Assembly (NCBI GenBank): GCA_018624035.1
Contig: JAAZUU010000014.1
Span: 1-33,248, forward strand
Direction of reading: 5' to 3'
DNA from: Rhodobiaceae bacterium
GTDB lineage: Bacteria; Pseudomonadota; Alphaproteobacteria; Puniceispirillales; Puniceispirillaceae
DNA: 33,248 nt
The notes under the pieces are model-generated. The model made no database searches. It was given only the letters and a program-made list of their open reading frames with translations, and was not told the DNA's origin. The translations under genes and the position numbers were made by a program. This document shows positions 15,975 to 23,553 of the stretch, in pieces; within the stretch, counting starts at the first letter, position 1; each line of letters starts with the position of its first letter.

Positions 15975-16523
15975 TCATTCGGCCCTGCCCAGAAGCGCCA
16001 GTTGGAACGCCGCATCCCGTACCTTTGGCCCAAGCCAGATATCCATCAGCGCGCGAATGAAACGCCGGTCGGTGATCTCGGCAATCACCCGGCCATCCGT
16101 GGCCAGCACAAGCCGGTCATCGGCGGTATGGATGAAATCGGCCGACGAGCCTTTCGGCATGTCGATGAAGGCCGCCTCCATCAAGGGCAACCAGCTCTCG
16201 ATCATGCTGTCGCTGGCGGCGCGCTGGCGCTTCATTTCCTTGACCGTCTGCTTGATGATCCGGTCCTTCTTGCCATTGATCAGATAGGTCAGCCGCAACG
16301 CATAGGGCGCGCCGCGGTCATAGACGCCCTGCGGCGCAAAAAGCGCGGCATCATAGATCTTGAAGAACAGCACCTGAAAGCGTGCCTTGCCAACAAGCCC
16401 GGCATCGGGAACAAGATCACGCATCACCTCGCCGCGCGCCATGCCCGGCAGGGCGACGAAGGCAAGCATGCCCACCAGCAACCGGCGGCGTGGAAGCAGT
16501 GTCATCAGGCGCGGCCCGTTCAT
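15975..16523 (-). CDS. exported chalcone-isomerase-like protein
   Basis: 182 residues from ATG 16523, 13 bases after the stop of the DUF3833 gene with AGGATA between. Longer starts would overlap that gene. The N-terminus PRRRLLVGMLAFVALPGMARGE is a signal peptide with a run of arginines, possibly Tat-like. The mature part (LVGKARFQVLFFKIYDAALFAP, later LMEAAFIDMPKGSSADFIHT) matches the bacterial chalcone isomerase-like fold, which binds fatty acids or unknown ligands rather than flavonoids. Such proteins sit next to DUF3833 and photolyase genes in several proteobacterial light-stress clusters, as here. Catalysis is not demonstrable from the sequence. Confidence 0.8.
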   Translation of the reverse strand: MNGPRLMTLLPRRRLLVGMLAFVALPGMARGEVMRDLVPDAGLVGKARFQVLFFKIYDAALFAPQGVYDRGAPYALRLTYLINGKKDRIIKQTVKEMKRQRAASDSMIESWLPLMEAAFIDMPKGSSADFIHTADDRLVLATDGRVIAEITDRRFIRALMDIWLGPKVRDAAFQLALLGRAE

Positions 16524-16536
16524 GTTTCCGTGTATC

Positions 16537-17169
16537 CTATTGCGGCCATGTCTCAAGGTCGAGCGGCCCGACCGCCGCCGCGGCACGGCCACGAAGAAAG
16601 ACGATCGTCACCGACCCGATCTCGACACCGAACTTGCTGATGAAGGCGCGGTTGATGGCGACATCCTCGTCCTGCCTGTAGATCCAGTCATCGAAATGCA
16701 CCGCAACCTCGCGCCCCGACATTTCCAGCACCACATCATATTCCCAGTTCAGCGCATTGCCGGCGATCCGGCCATTCGCCTTGCCACTGACATCGGCGGC
16801 GCTGCCTTCATAGACCACACTGCCGTCAGCCTCGGCTCCGGTCCGGCGGATCACCCAGGTACGGTCGGCACGCTCGCCATCATCATAGAGGAAATCCTCG
16901 ACCAGGGTCAGCGTGTCGCCCTCGACGGTGCCGGTCATATTGACCCGGAACTGGCGGCGCAGATTGCCGAATCTGTCCTCGAAAATGCCGTAGGCGACGC
17001 TGTCACCGGCAAAGAAGGCGGCAAGGTCGAGCGGCGGCCGGCGATCGGAAAGCGTGGCCACATCCTTGCGCGCGCAGGCCGACAGCCCGGCAAGAAGACC
17101 AATTGCCACGAGCGCGGTGAACATGAAGCCGGTCAGCCGGCGCATCATGGAAGGTGAAGATCGTCTCAT
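16537..17169 (-). CDS. DUF3833 family lipoprotein
   Basis: 210 residues. The N-terminal signal ends in a lipobox LSAC with C32 as the lipidated cysteine, so it is probably anchored in a membrane facing the periplasm. The mature domain has FFAGDSVAYGIFEDRFGNLRRQFRV, then LVEDFLYDDGERADRTW and a C-terminal MNRAF-like INRAFISKFGVEIGSVTIVF, a lipocalin-like beta-rich pattern matching DUF3833. ATG 17169 overlaps the stop of the upstream photolyase gene (ATGA). Function is unknown; recurrent linkage to photolyase and chalcone-isomerase-like genes points to membrane-lipid or photo-oxidative stress response. Confidence 0.85.
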   Translation of the reverse strand: MRRSSPSMMRRLTGFMFTALVAIGLLAGLSACARKDVATLSDRRPPLDLAAFFAGDSVAYGIFEDRFGNLRRQFRVNMTGTVEGDTLTLVEDFLYDDGERADRTWVIRRTGAEADGSVVYEGSAADVSGKANGRIAGNALNWEYDVVLEMSGREVAVHFDDWIYRQDEDVAINRAFISKFGVEIGSVTIVFLRGRAAAAVGPLDLETWPQ

Positions 17170-18716
17170 GTCGATGTCCTTTCGTCTGTCCGGTCGAGTG
17201 TGGCGAGAAACCGTGCCGCGTCATCGCGGATTTCCCCGACCCGTTCGTCCGCCATGCGATCAAGCGATTTATACATCATGCCAAGCCGGGCGTTGCCGCC
17301 AAGCCTGTCCCGGTTGCGGATCAGAAAGTCCCAATACAGATAGTTGAACGGGCAGGCCCCCTCGCCGGTTTTCTTCGCCACCCTGTAGCGACAACTGCCA
17401 CAATAGTTGGACATGCGGTTGATATAGGCACCGCCGGCGGCATAGGGCTTGCTGGCCAGATACCCGCCATCGGCAAACAGCACCATACCCGACACATTCG
17501 GCAACTCGACCCATTCATAGGCATCGGCATAGACGACAAGATACCATTCATTCACCTGCCGCGGGTCGAGGCCCGCCAGCAGCGCGAAATTGCCAAGAAC
17601 CATCAGGCGCTGGATGTGATGCGCATAGGCATAGCGCCGTGTCTGATCGATCGACTGCGCCATGCAGTTCATGTCGGTAGCACCGGTCCAGTAGAAATCG
17701 GGAAGCCGGCGGTCGGCGGCAAGGAAGTTCATGTCGGCATAGTCCGGCATCTTCAGCCAGTAGATACCGCGAACGAATTCACGCCAGCCAAGGATCTGGC
17801 GAATGAACCCCTCGACCGCGTTCAGCGGCGCATGGCCGGTGGCCCAGGCCGCCTCGGCGGCGCGCACAGCCTCGGCCGGCAGGATCAGCCCAGCGTTCAG
17901 ATAGAAGCCGATATGGCTATGATACATCCACGGCTCATCCGCTATCATCGCGTCCTGATAGGTGCCGAACAGCGGCAACCTCTCGGTTATGAAATGATCA
18001 AGCACCTGCAGCGCCTGATCGCGCGTTACGGCAAAGCCGAAATCGGCAAGGTCGCCAAAATGCCCGGCGCAGCGTGACTCCACCAGCGCCAGCACCTCGT
18101 CGGTGATCGCGTCAGGCCGGAATAGCAGCGGCTTCGGCACCGTCAGTGACAGGTCGGGAGGCTCGCGGTTGTCGGCATCATAGTTCCATTTGCCACCAAC
18201 CGGATCACCACCCTCCATCAGAATGTCATGGTGACGCCGCATCTCGCGATAGAAGAAATCCATGCGAAGCTGTTTGCGCCCCTCGGCCCAACCGGCAAAG
18301 AACCCCGGAGGACACATGAACCTGTCATCACCGCGAATCTCGACTGGGATGCCAAGGTCATCCTGCCAGTCACGCATAGCGGCCAGCACCCGGTATTCCC
18401 CCGGCTCGGTGGCAATCAGCCGGTCAGGAGCAAGACGCGCCATCGCGCGGGCGATCTCGCTAGTGATGCTGCCGCTGTTTTCCGGGTCATCAAGCCTTGT
18501 ATAATGGACCGTGATGCCCTCGGCCCGCAGGGATTCGGCGAAGTGCCGCATAGCGGCAAACAGGAAGGCGATCTTGCGTTTGTGATGGCGGACATAGGTG
18601 ACCTCCTCGATCACCTCGGCCATCAGCACGACATCCTGCGCCGGATCGAGATCGGCAAGGCCGGCAAGACCCCTCGTCAGCTGGTCACCCAGAACAAGCC
18701 GCAGCGCCCCGGCCAT
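17166..18716 (-). CDS. FeS-cluster cryptochrome/photolyase (FeS-BCP, PhrB-like)
   Basis: 516 residues. The N-terminal alpha/beta domain (LRLVLGDQLTRGL) is the photolyase-related protein type, and the C-terminal domain binds FAD. Four cysteines, C351 (MNCMAQ), C439 and C442 (YCGSC) and C455 (ACPFN), have the spacing of the [4Fe-4S] ligands of FeS-BCP proteins; Agrobacterium PhrB uses almost the same numbers. Members repair (6-4) photoproducts and carry a ribolumazine antenna. The ATG at 18716 overlaps the stop of the class I photolyase by one base and the 3' end overlaps the DUF3833 start, so translation is probably coupled. Confidence 0.9.
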   Translation of the reverse strand: MAGALRLVLGDQLTRGLAGLADLDPAQDVVLMAEVIEEVTYVRHHKRKIAFLFAAMRHFAESLRAEGITVHYTRLDDPENSGSITSEIARAMARLAPDRLIATEPGEYRVLAAMRDWQDDLGIPVEIRGDDRFMCPPGFFAGWAEGRKQLRMDFFYREMRRHHDILMEGGDPVGGKWNYDADNREPPDLSLTVPKPLLFRPDAITDEVLALVESRCAGHFGDLADFGFAVTRDQALQVLDHFITERLPLFGTYQDAMIADEPWMYHSHIGFYLNAGLILPAEAVRAAEAAWATGHAPLNAVEGFIRQILGWREFVRGIYWLKMPDYADMNFLAADRRLPDFYWTGATDMNCMAQSIDQTRRYAYAHHIQRLMVLGNFALLAGLDPRQVNEWYLVVYADAYEWVELPNVSGMVLFADGGYLASKPYAAGGAYINRMSNYCGSCRYRVAKKTGEGACPFNYLYWDFLIRNRDRLGGNARLGMMYKSLDRMADERVGEIRDDAARFLATLDRTDERTST

Positions 18717-20140
18717 CAGCCCGCCCCTTCACGAAGCGCGCTGAAGGCAGCCAGCGCGGACTCGCGCGATTCCTTCAGATCGACAACCGGGTGCGGATAG
18801 GTCTCGCCAAGCCGCACACCGGCCGCATCGAGAACATCGCACGGCGCGGTCCAGGGGGCGAACAGATATTTTTTCGGCAGTTTCGCCAGTTCGGGAAGAA
18901 AGCGACGCGTGTAGAGGCCGTCAGGGTCGAATTTCTCGCCCTGCGTTACCGGATTGAACACCCTGAAATAGGGTGCCGCATCGGCCCCGCAGCCGGCGAT
19001 CCACTGCCAGGACGCGCTGTTGCTGGCATGGTCGGCATCGACAAGACAGTCCCAGAACCAGGCCTCGCCATGATGCCAGTGAAGCCGCAGATTCTTCACC
19101 AGAAACGAGCCGGTCACCATGCGCATGCGGTTATGCATATAGCCTGTCTGCCACAGCTCGCGCATCGCCGCGTCGACAAAGGGGATGCCGGTGCGGCCAG
19201 TCTGCCAGGCGCGGAGCAGGCCGGCATCGTCGCGCCAGTCGAACCGGTCGAACTTGACCTGCAGATTGCGGCGCTTCAGTTCAGGGTTGAAATAGAGCAG
19301 CGAATGCGAGAATTCGCGCCAACCAAGCTCGGAACAGAAATTGTCGACATCGCCCTCGGGAAGGTCGACGCGGTCCCGCGCCGCGTGCCAGATCCGGTTG
19401 ACCGAAATCTCGCCCCAATGGATATGCGGCGACAGGCGCGAGACGTTCGGCGCCGCCGGCAGGTTCCGGCCATCCTTGTAGCCGGCAAGCCCGTGATCGA
19501 GAAACGCCGCCAGCCGGTCCCACGCGCCAGCCTCGCCGATCTGCCAGTGAGGTGCCAGAATTTCGCCCCAGTCCTGATCGGGAAGAAGGCCAAGCGATCC
19601 GATCTCGCTGGCCGGCGCATTCGGTGTCACGCTGACATCCGGAACAGGCAGAGGCGCGCGCGGCGGGGCGGCGGCAAGACAGCCACGCCGGTAAAAGGGC
19701 GTGAATACCTTGAACGGCGTGCCGTCACCCTTTTTCACTTCCCACGGCTCCCACAGCAGCGAGCCATTATGGCTTTCCGCCTCGATGCCGGCATCGGACA
19801 GCGCCGTTTTCAGCCTGGTGTCGCGTTCGATCCGCCAGGATTCATAGCTTCGGTTCCAGAACACCGCACCGGCCCCTGTTTCACGGGCCAGCGCCGGGAT
19901 CAGCGTCAGCGCGTCACCAGCCGCCACATGGAGCGTACCACCAAGCGAGTCCTTGAGAGCAGTGAGAGAGTGATGCAGCCACCAGCGGCTGGCCGCGCCC
20001 ATCGCATCCCGGCCGGCATTCACATCATCGAGTATATAGACAGGCAGCACATCGCCGCGCGCCGCGGCGGCGCACAATGCCGGATTGTCCGACAGACGAA
20101 GGTCCTGACGAAACCAGCAGATAGAGAGCGGGCGCGACAT
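18716..20140 (-). CDS. phr: class I CPD photolyase
   Basis: 474 residues. The N-terminal antenna domain begins LSICWFRQDLRLSDNPAL, and the FAD-binding domain includes SELGWREFSHSLLYF, TGIPFVDAAMRELW, GYMHNRMRMVTGSFLVKNL and the signature DADHASNSASWQWIAG. The enzyme splits cyclobutane pyrimidine dimers with blue light and reduced FAD. It is the first gene of a coupled series with the FeS photolyase, DUF3833, chalcone-isomerase-like and YciB genes. The 166 bases upstream contain TGATCC (20292-20287), the -35 sequence of the singlet-oxygen sigma factor RpoE/ChrR in Rhodobacter, but no good matching -10, so promoter type is unproven. Confidence 0.95.
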   Translation of the reverse strand: MSRPLSICWFRQDLRLSDNPALCAAAARGDVLPVYILDDVNAGRDAMGAASRWWLHHSLTALKDSLGGTLHVAAGDALTLIPALARETGAGAVFWNRSYESWRIERDTRLKTALSDAGIEAESHNGSLLWEPWEVKKGDGTPFKVFTPFYRRGCLAAAPPRAPLPVPDVSVTPNAPASEIGSLGLLPDQDWGEILAPHWQIGEAGAWDRLAAFLDHGLAGYKDGRNLPAAPNVSRLSPHIHWGEISVNRIWHAARDRVDLPEGDVDNFCSELGWREFSHSLLYFNPELKRRNLQVKFDRFDWRDDAGLLRAWQTGRTGIPFVDAAMRELWQTGYMHNRMRMVTGSFLVKNLRLHWHHGEAWFWDCLVDADHASNSASWQWIAGCGADAAPYFRVFNPVTQGEKFDPDGLYTRRFLPELAKLPKKYLFAPWTAPCDVLDAAGVRLGETYPHPVVDLKESRESALAAFSALREGAG

Positions 20141-20306
20141 TCAGCATCCTTTCCGCCACGCGCGGCGCGGCGAGTGCGTGCAAACGGCTCCCCCATCCCT
20201 TGCAGAAACATGGTTGCCGGGCGGCCTGCCCGACCCGCTGTTAGATCGCGTCACCGGGGCCGGCTTTCAAGCCCTGCGCGGTCTGTGGATCAATAAATCC
20301 GGCGTC

Positions 20307-21116
20307 TCAGAAAAAAACGAAACAACGGGTCTCGATACTTTGCCGCGGCGGCGCCTCCGGCGTTGATGCCGGGTCGGTGAAGGCGGTGTGGATGGTAAAG
20401 CGGGTCCGCCCGTCGGTTGCCGAGTCATAGGTCTTGATGAGCGCCACCTCATCCATCTCCATATGCGGGAAATAGACCCATTCATGGGCCGGGCTGAACC
20501 GCGCCATCTGGATTTGCCCGACGCGGTCCTGTGCCTGCCGGGTGACCTCTACCAGGTCGCCGGTGGCCAGGGTGCGGCTGTCACAGAAGGCCAGCGGACT
20601 GGTCTCGACCCGGCCGGCGATGGACCGCCAGATATTGATGATCGCGAAACGGCCGGCCAGCAGCGTCTCAGCCTCGTCGGGCAGGATATCACGAAGCCGG
20701 CGTTCGGCCGACCAGGGTGTGTAGTCATTATGGATCACCGATGACGGCTCGCGCATCACCTGTCGGCGGCGCAGGCTGTCGCTGGCGGCGCGGCGCGTAT
20801 GGTCGAAAACCTCGACCCGGCGCGCGCCGGTAACCCCCGCGACAAGTGACTTTGCCTCGGCGTCATAAACCGCCTCCAGCGCATCATCATCATGGAAATC
20901 GGTCATCGCGCTGACATGCGGTACCAGCATGAAGCCGGCACCATCCAGATCGAAATCGCGGCCTCGGCCGTCACAAATCGTCACCTCGCGCAGATCATAC
21001 CGGCCGTCATGATCGGCGGCGGCCCCGCCGGCCCGGGAGGCATGATAGACCGCGTCGCCGCCATCACTAGCGGCCAGATATTGCAATGTGGCGCGAACTG
21101 GCTGTGTGGCTGTCAT
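20307..21116 (-). CDS. CmcJ/NvfI-like putative Fe(II)/2-oxoglutarate oxygenase
   Basis: 269 residues. Recognised by VIHNDYTPWSAERRL (residues 127-141), IINIWRSIAGRVETSPLAFCDS (159-180) and WVYFPHMEMDEVALIKTYDS (213-232) followed by RFTIHTAF (239-246). This is the pattern of the CmcJ, AsaB and GA4-desaturase-like group. H129, D131 and H243 could form the 2-His-1-carboxylate iron site, and R239 the 2-oxoglutarate contact; this assignment is by analogy. It follows the ABC permease by 66 bases on the same strand and is probably cotranscribed, suggesting that it acts on the imported compound. Methyltransferase annotations attached to CmcJ homologues are probably misleading. Confidence 0.75.
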   Translation of the reverse strand: MTATQPVRATLQYLAASDGGDAVYHASRAGGAAADHDGRYDLREVTICDGRGRDFDLDGAGFMLVPHVSAMTDFHDDDALEAVYDAEAKSLVAGVTGARRVEVFDHTRRAASDSLRRRQVMREPSSVIHNDYTPWSAERRLRDILPDEAETLLAGRFAIINIWRSIAGRVETSPLAFCDSRTLATGDLVEVTRQAQDRVGQIQMARFSPAHEWVYFPHMEMDEVALIKTYDSATDGRTRFTIHTAFTDPASTPEAPPRQSIETRCFVFF

Positions 21117-21182
21117 GATCAGGATCTCCCCGGGCGATGGCGAAAGCTAACAGCAACAGGTGGTGGCGAATGAGGCAGGCGG

Positions 21183-21926
21183 TCAGCGTCGGTCGGACAT
21201 GCCCATACGCGATTCAAGCCACCTGACCCCGGCCGAAACCAACAGGATCAACACCAGATACTCCATCACAAGAACGGTGTAGATTTCAAGCGGCCGGTAT
21301 TCGGTGACAACAAGTTCATTGGCGCGGCGGGTCAGTTCCTCCATGCCGATGACCGAGACAAGCGACGACATCTTCAGCATGTAGACAAGCTGGTTGCCAA
21401 GCGCCGGCAGGATCCGCTTGATGGCCTGCGGCAGGATCACGAACCGCATCTTGTCGACATAGGACAGCGAGATCGAATGCGCCGCCTCATGCTGGCCGCG
21501 ATCGATCGACTGGATGCCGGCGCGGAAAATCTCGGCCTGGAAGGCGCTGTCGGAGATCGCTAGCGCCAGCACGCCGGCCCAGAACACCGAAATCGAAATA
21601 TCGGCGACCTGCGGCAGGCCATAATAGACCCAGAGGATCAGCACAAGGATCGGCACCGCCCGCACAAGCTCGACATAGACGCGGTTGATCACCCGCGGCG
21701 GGCGCTGGCGGGCCAGTCCCGGCAACGCGACCAGAAGACCAAGCAACACCGAGATGGCGATCGCCGTCACCGACAGGGCGATGGTGTAATACAGCCCATC
21801 GAGAAGGAACATCAGATTGCGCTGACCCGCCGGCGTCGTCGGATTGACGACATACCATCCCCAGTTTCCCGAACAGCCGGCCAGCGCGAAGAGGGTCAGC
21901 AACGGCCAGAATTTCAAAATCCGCAT
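21183..21926 (-). CDS. amino-acid-type ABC transporter permease (HisM/GlnP family)
   Basis: 247 residues, with about five to six membrane segments. The EAA loop EAAHSISLSYVDKMRFVILPQAIKRILPALGNQ (from near residue 147) contacts the ATPase. Family-typical LVRAVPILVLILWVYYGLP is present. Only one permease gene is visible, so a homodimer is likely. The N-terminus, LTLFALAGCSGNWGWYVVNP, looks like a lipoprotein signal (LAGC) joined to the permease. It starts 9 bases after the ATPase stop. Together with the binding protein encoded at 25949-26725 it would form a polar-amino-acid or related small-molecule importer. Confidence 0.88.
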   Translation of the reverse strand: MRILKFWPLLTLFALAGCSGNWGWYVVNPTTPAGQRNLMFLLDGLYYTIALSVTAIAISVLLGLLVALPGLARQRPPRVINRVYVELVRAVPILVLILWVYYGLPQVADISISVFWAGVLALAISDSAFQAEIFRAGIQSIDRGQHEAAHSISLSYVDKMRFVILPQAIKRILPALGNQLVYMLKMSSLVSVIGMEELTRRANELVVTEYRPLEIYTVLVMEYLVLILLVSAGVRWLESRMGMSDRR

Positions 21927-21935
21927 GATGCGCCC

Positions 21936-22709
21936 CTAATTCCGCAGGATCTGCTGCAGGAAGGTCTTGCAGCGATCGCTTTCAGGCTCCGAGAAAAAGC
22001 GTTTCGGCGGCGCCATCTCGACAATCCGGCCGTGATCCATGAACACCATCTTGTCGGCGACATGGCTGGCAAAGCCCATCTCGTGGGTGACCACGATCAT
22101 CGTCATGCCGGTGGCGGCGAGCTCTTCAATGACATCCAGCACCTCGGCGATCATTTCCGGATCGAGCGCCGAGGTCGGCTCGTCGAACAGCATGATCCGC
22201 GGTTCCATGCACAGCGCCCGCGCGATCGCCACCCGCTGCTGCTGGCCGCCTGACAGCTGGTCGGGGAATTTCTGCATCTGTTCGGGGATCCGCACCCGCT
22301 CGAGGTAATATTCAGCCAGTTCGCGCGCCGCCGCCGGTGCCAGACCGCGCGCCCGCAGCGGGCCAAGTGTCAGATTGTCGAGAATGGACAGATGCGGGAA
22401 CAGATTGAACTGCTGGAACACCATGCCGACATTGTTGCGAAGCACCGCCCGGGCGGCAGCGCTGTCATCAACCGTCACGCCGTCGATCATGATCTCGCCG
22501 GCATCATGCTGTTCCAGCCTGTTGATGCAGCGGATCAGGGTTGATTTGCCCGACCCGGACGGACCGCAGATCACAACCTTCTCGCTCATCCCGATATCGA
22601 GACTGACCTGGTCGAGCGCCTGAAACGCGCCAAAGAACTTGCTGACATCCCGCATGCGAATGAGGGGGGCCGCGTTGCCGTCCTGTGCTGCTGATTTTTT
22701 CGCTGGCAT
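21936..22709 (-). CDS. amino-acid-type ABC transporter ATP-binding protein
   Basis: 257 residues from ATG 22709, which has CAGGA seven bases upstream; a more distal start would add an unconserved leader. Walker A GPSGSGKST, Q-loop MVFQQFNLFPHLSILDN, signature LSGGQQQRVAIARAL, Walker B IMLFDEPTSALDPE and switch histidine VTHEMGFA are all present. This is the GlnQ/HisP type that pairs with HisM-like permeases. It is the promoter-proximal gene of the ATPase-permease-oxygenase series and is divergent from the AhpD-like gene. Confidence 0.94.
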   Translation of the reverse strand: MPAKKSAAQDGNAAPLIRMRDVSKFFGAFQALDQVSLDIGMSEKVVICGPSGSGKSTLIRCINRLEQHDAGEIMIDGVTVDDSAAARAVLRNNVGMVFQQFNLFPHLSILDNLTLGPLRARGLAPAAARELAEYYLERVRIPEQMQKFPDQLSGGQQQRVAIARALCMEPRIMLFDEPTSALDPEMIAEVLDVIEELAATGMTMIVVTHEMGFASHVADKMVFMDHGRIVEMAPPKRFFSEPESDRCKTFLQQILRN

Positions 22710-22840
22710 CAAATTGTCCTGATATGCAATGGCCCATCTGACCAGACAGCGCGCCACGACGCAATGCTGACAATGCGACCTTATCCCGTCATCCGGCATG
22801 ACTTTACAAGACCCTTTCCAAAAAGCGCTTGAAAACGCGC

Positions 22841-22859
22841 CTGCAAGGCCGCTTTGCAG
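22841..22859. promoter_or_regulatory. inverted repeat in the divergent transporter/oxygenase promoter region
   Basis: CTGCAA-N7-TTGCAG is a perfect 6-bp inverted repeat roughly central in the 249-bp gap between the ATPase and AhpD-like starts. It is a plausible operator shared by both transcription units. No regulator gene lies next to it. Confidence 0.35.
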
Positions 22860-22958
22860 AGAGCGAGTTTGCGATTGACGCCAGCGCCACCCAGGCCCAA
22901 CATGCATTAAGGAAATTGAATGTAGCCTGACGTGGCGTGCCTATTCCGGGGGGGATGC

Positions 22959-23534
22959 ATGGCAGCGTGGATTGAGATGATTGGCGATGCCGATGCCGGC
23001 CCCTCGTTGCGAGAGGCGCTGGACAACGCCAGAACACCGCATGGCACCGTCGACAATGTGATGCGTGTGCATTCGCTGCGCCCGAACACAATGACCGGGC
23101 ATGTTGTGCTTTACCGGGCAGCGCTTCACGACGATGCCAACACCTTGCCAACCTGGCTGCAGGAAACCATAAGCTCCTATGTCTCGGTGCTGAATGACTG
23201 CGCCTACTCCTTTGCCAACCACTGGAAGAACGCCGCGCATCTGATCGGTGACGCGCCCCGCGCCGCACAGATCGAGGCGGCCATTCATGCGCGCTCCCCG
23301 CAGAACGTGTTTGACGGCGCCGAACTGGCGCTGATGCGCTATGCCGAAAAACTGACTGTCGCACCGAATGAAATGGAAGAGGCGGATGTGATCGCCCTTC
23401 GCGAGGCCGGACTTGATGACGGTGCGATTCTCGAGGCCAACCAGATCATCTGTTACTTCAACTATGTGAACAGAAGCATCAACGGCCTTGGTGTGACGAC
23501 GGAAGGAGACGTCATCGGCTATTACGCCGACTGA
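22959..23534 (+). CDS. AhpD-like/carboxymuconolactone decarboxylase family protein
   Basis: 191 residues from ATG 22959. The fold marks are SYVSVLNDCAYSFANHWKN (73-91), DGAELALMRYAEKLTVAP and a C-terminal FNYVNRSINGLGV, typical of the peroxidase-related AhpD-like proteins. The usual CxxC redox pair is altered to C81-A-Y-S84, with H88 retained, so normal AhpD disulfide chemistry is doubtful. It is the first gene of a plus-strand series; the next gene starts 19 bases after its stop. It might be a hydrolase- or decarboxylase-like enzyme of the pathway, as in carboxymuconolactone decarboxylase, rather than a peroxidase. Confidence 0.8.
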   Translation: MAAWIEMIGDADAGPSLREALDNARTPHGTVDNVMRVHSLRPNTMTGHVVLYRAALHDDANTLPTWLQETISSYVSVLNDCAYSFANHWKNAAHLIGDAPRAAQIEAAIHARSPQNVFDGAELALMRYAEKLTVAPNEMEEADVIALREAGLDDGAILEANQIICYFNYVNRSINGLGVTTEGDVIGYYAD

Positions 23535-23553
23535 CCGGTCTTGGGGTGAGTGA

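Noticed and set aside
18791-20296. A 501-codon open frame on the plus strand
   Set aside because: It is antisense to the CPD photolyase, whose motifs are unambiguous; the frame is arginine-rich and without motifs.
20267-20312. Possible RpoE/ChrR-type promoter (TGATCC at 20292-20287, minus strand) upstream of the photolyase operon
   Set aside because: The -35 match is exact, but 16-18 bases downstream there is no convincing -10, so I did not list it as a promoter.
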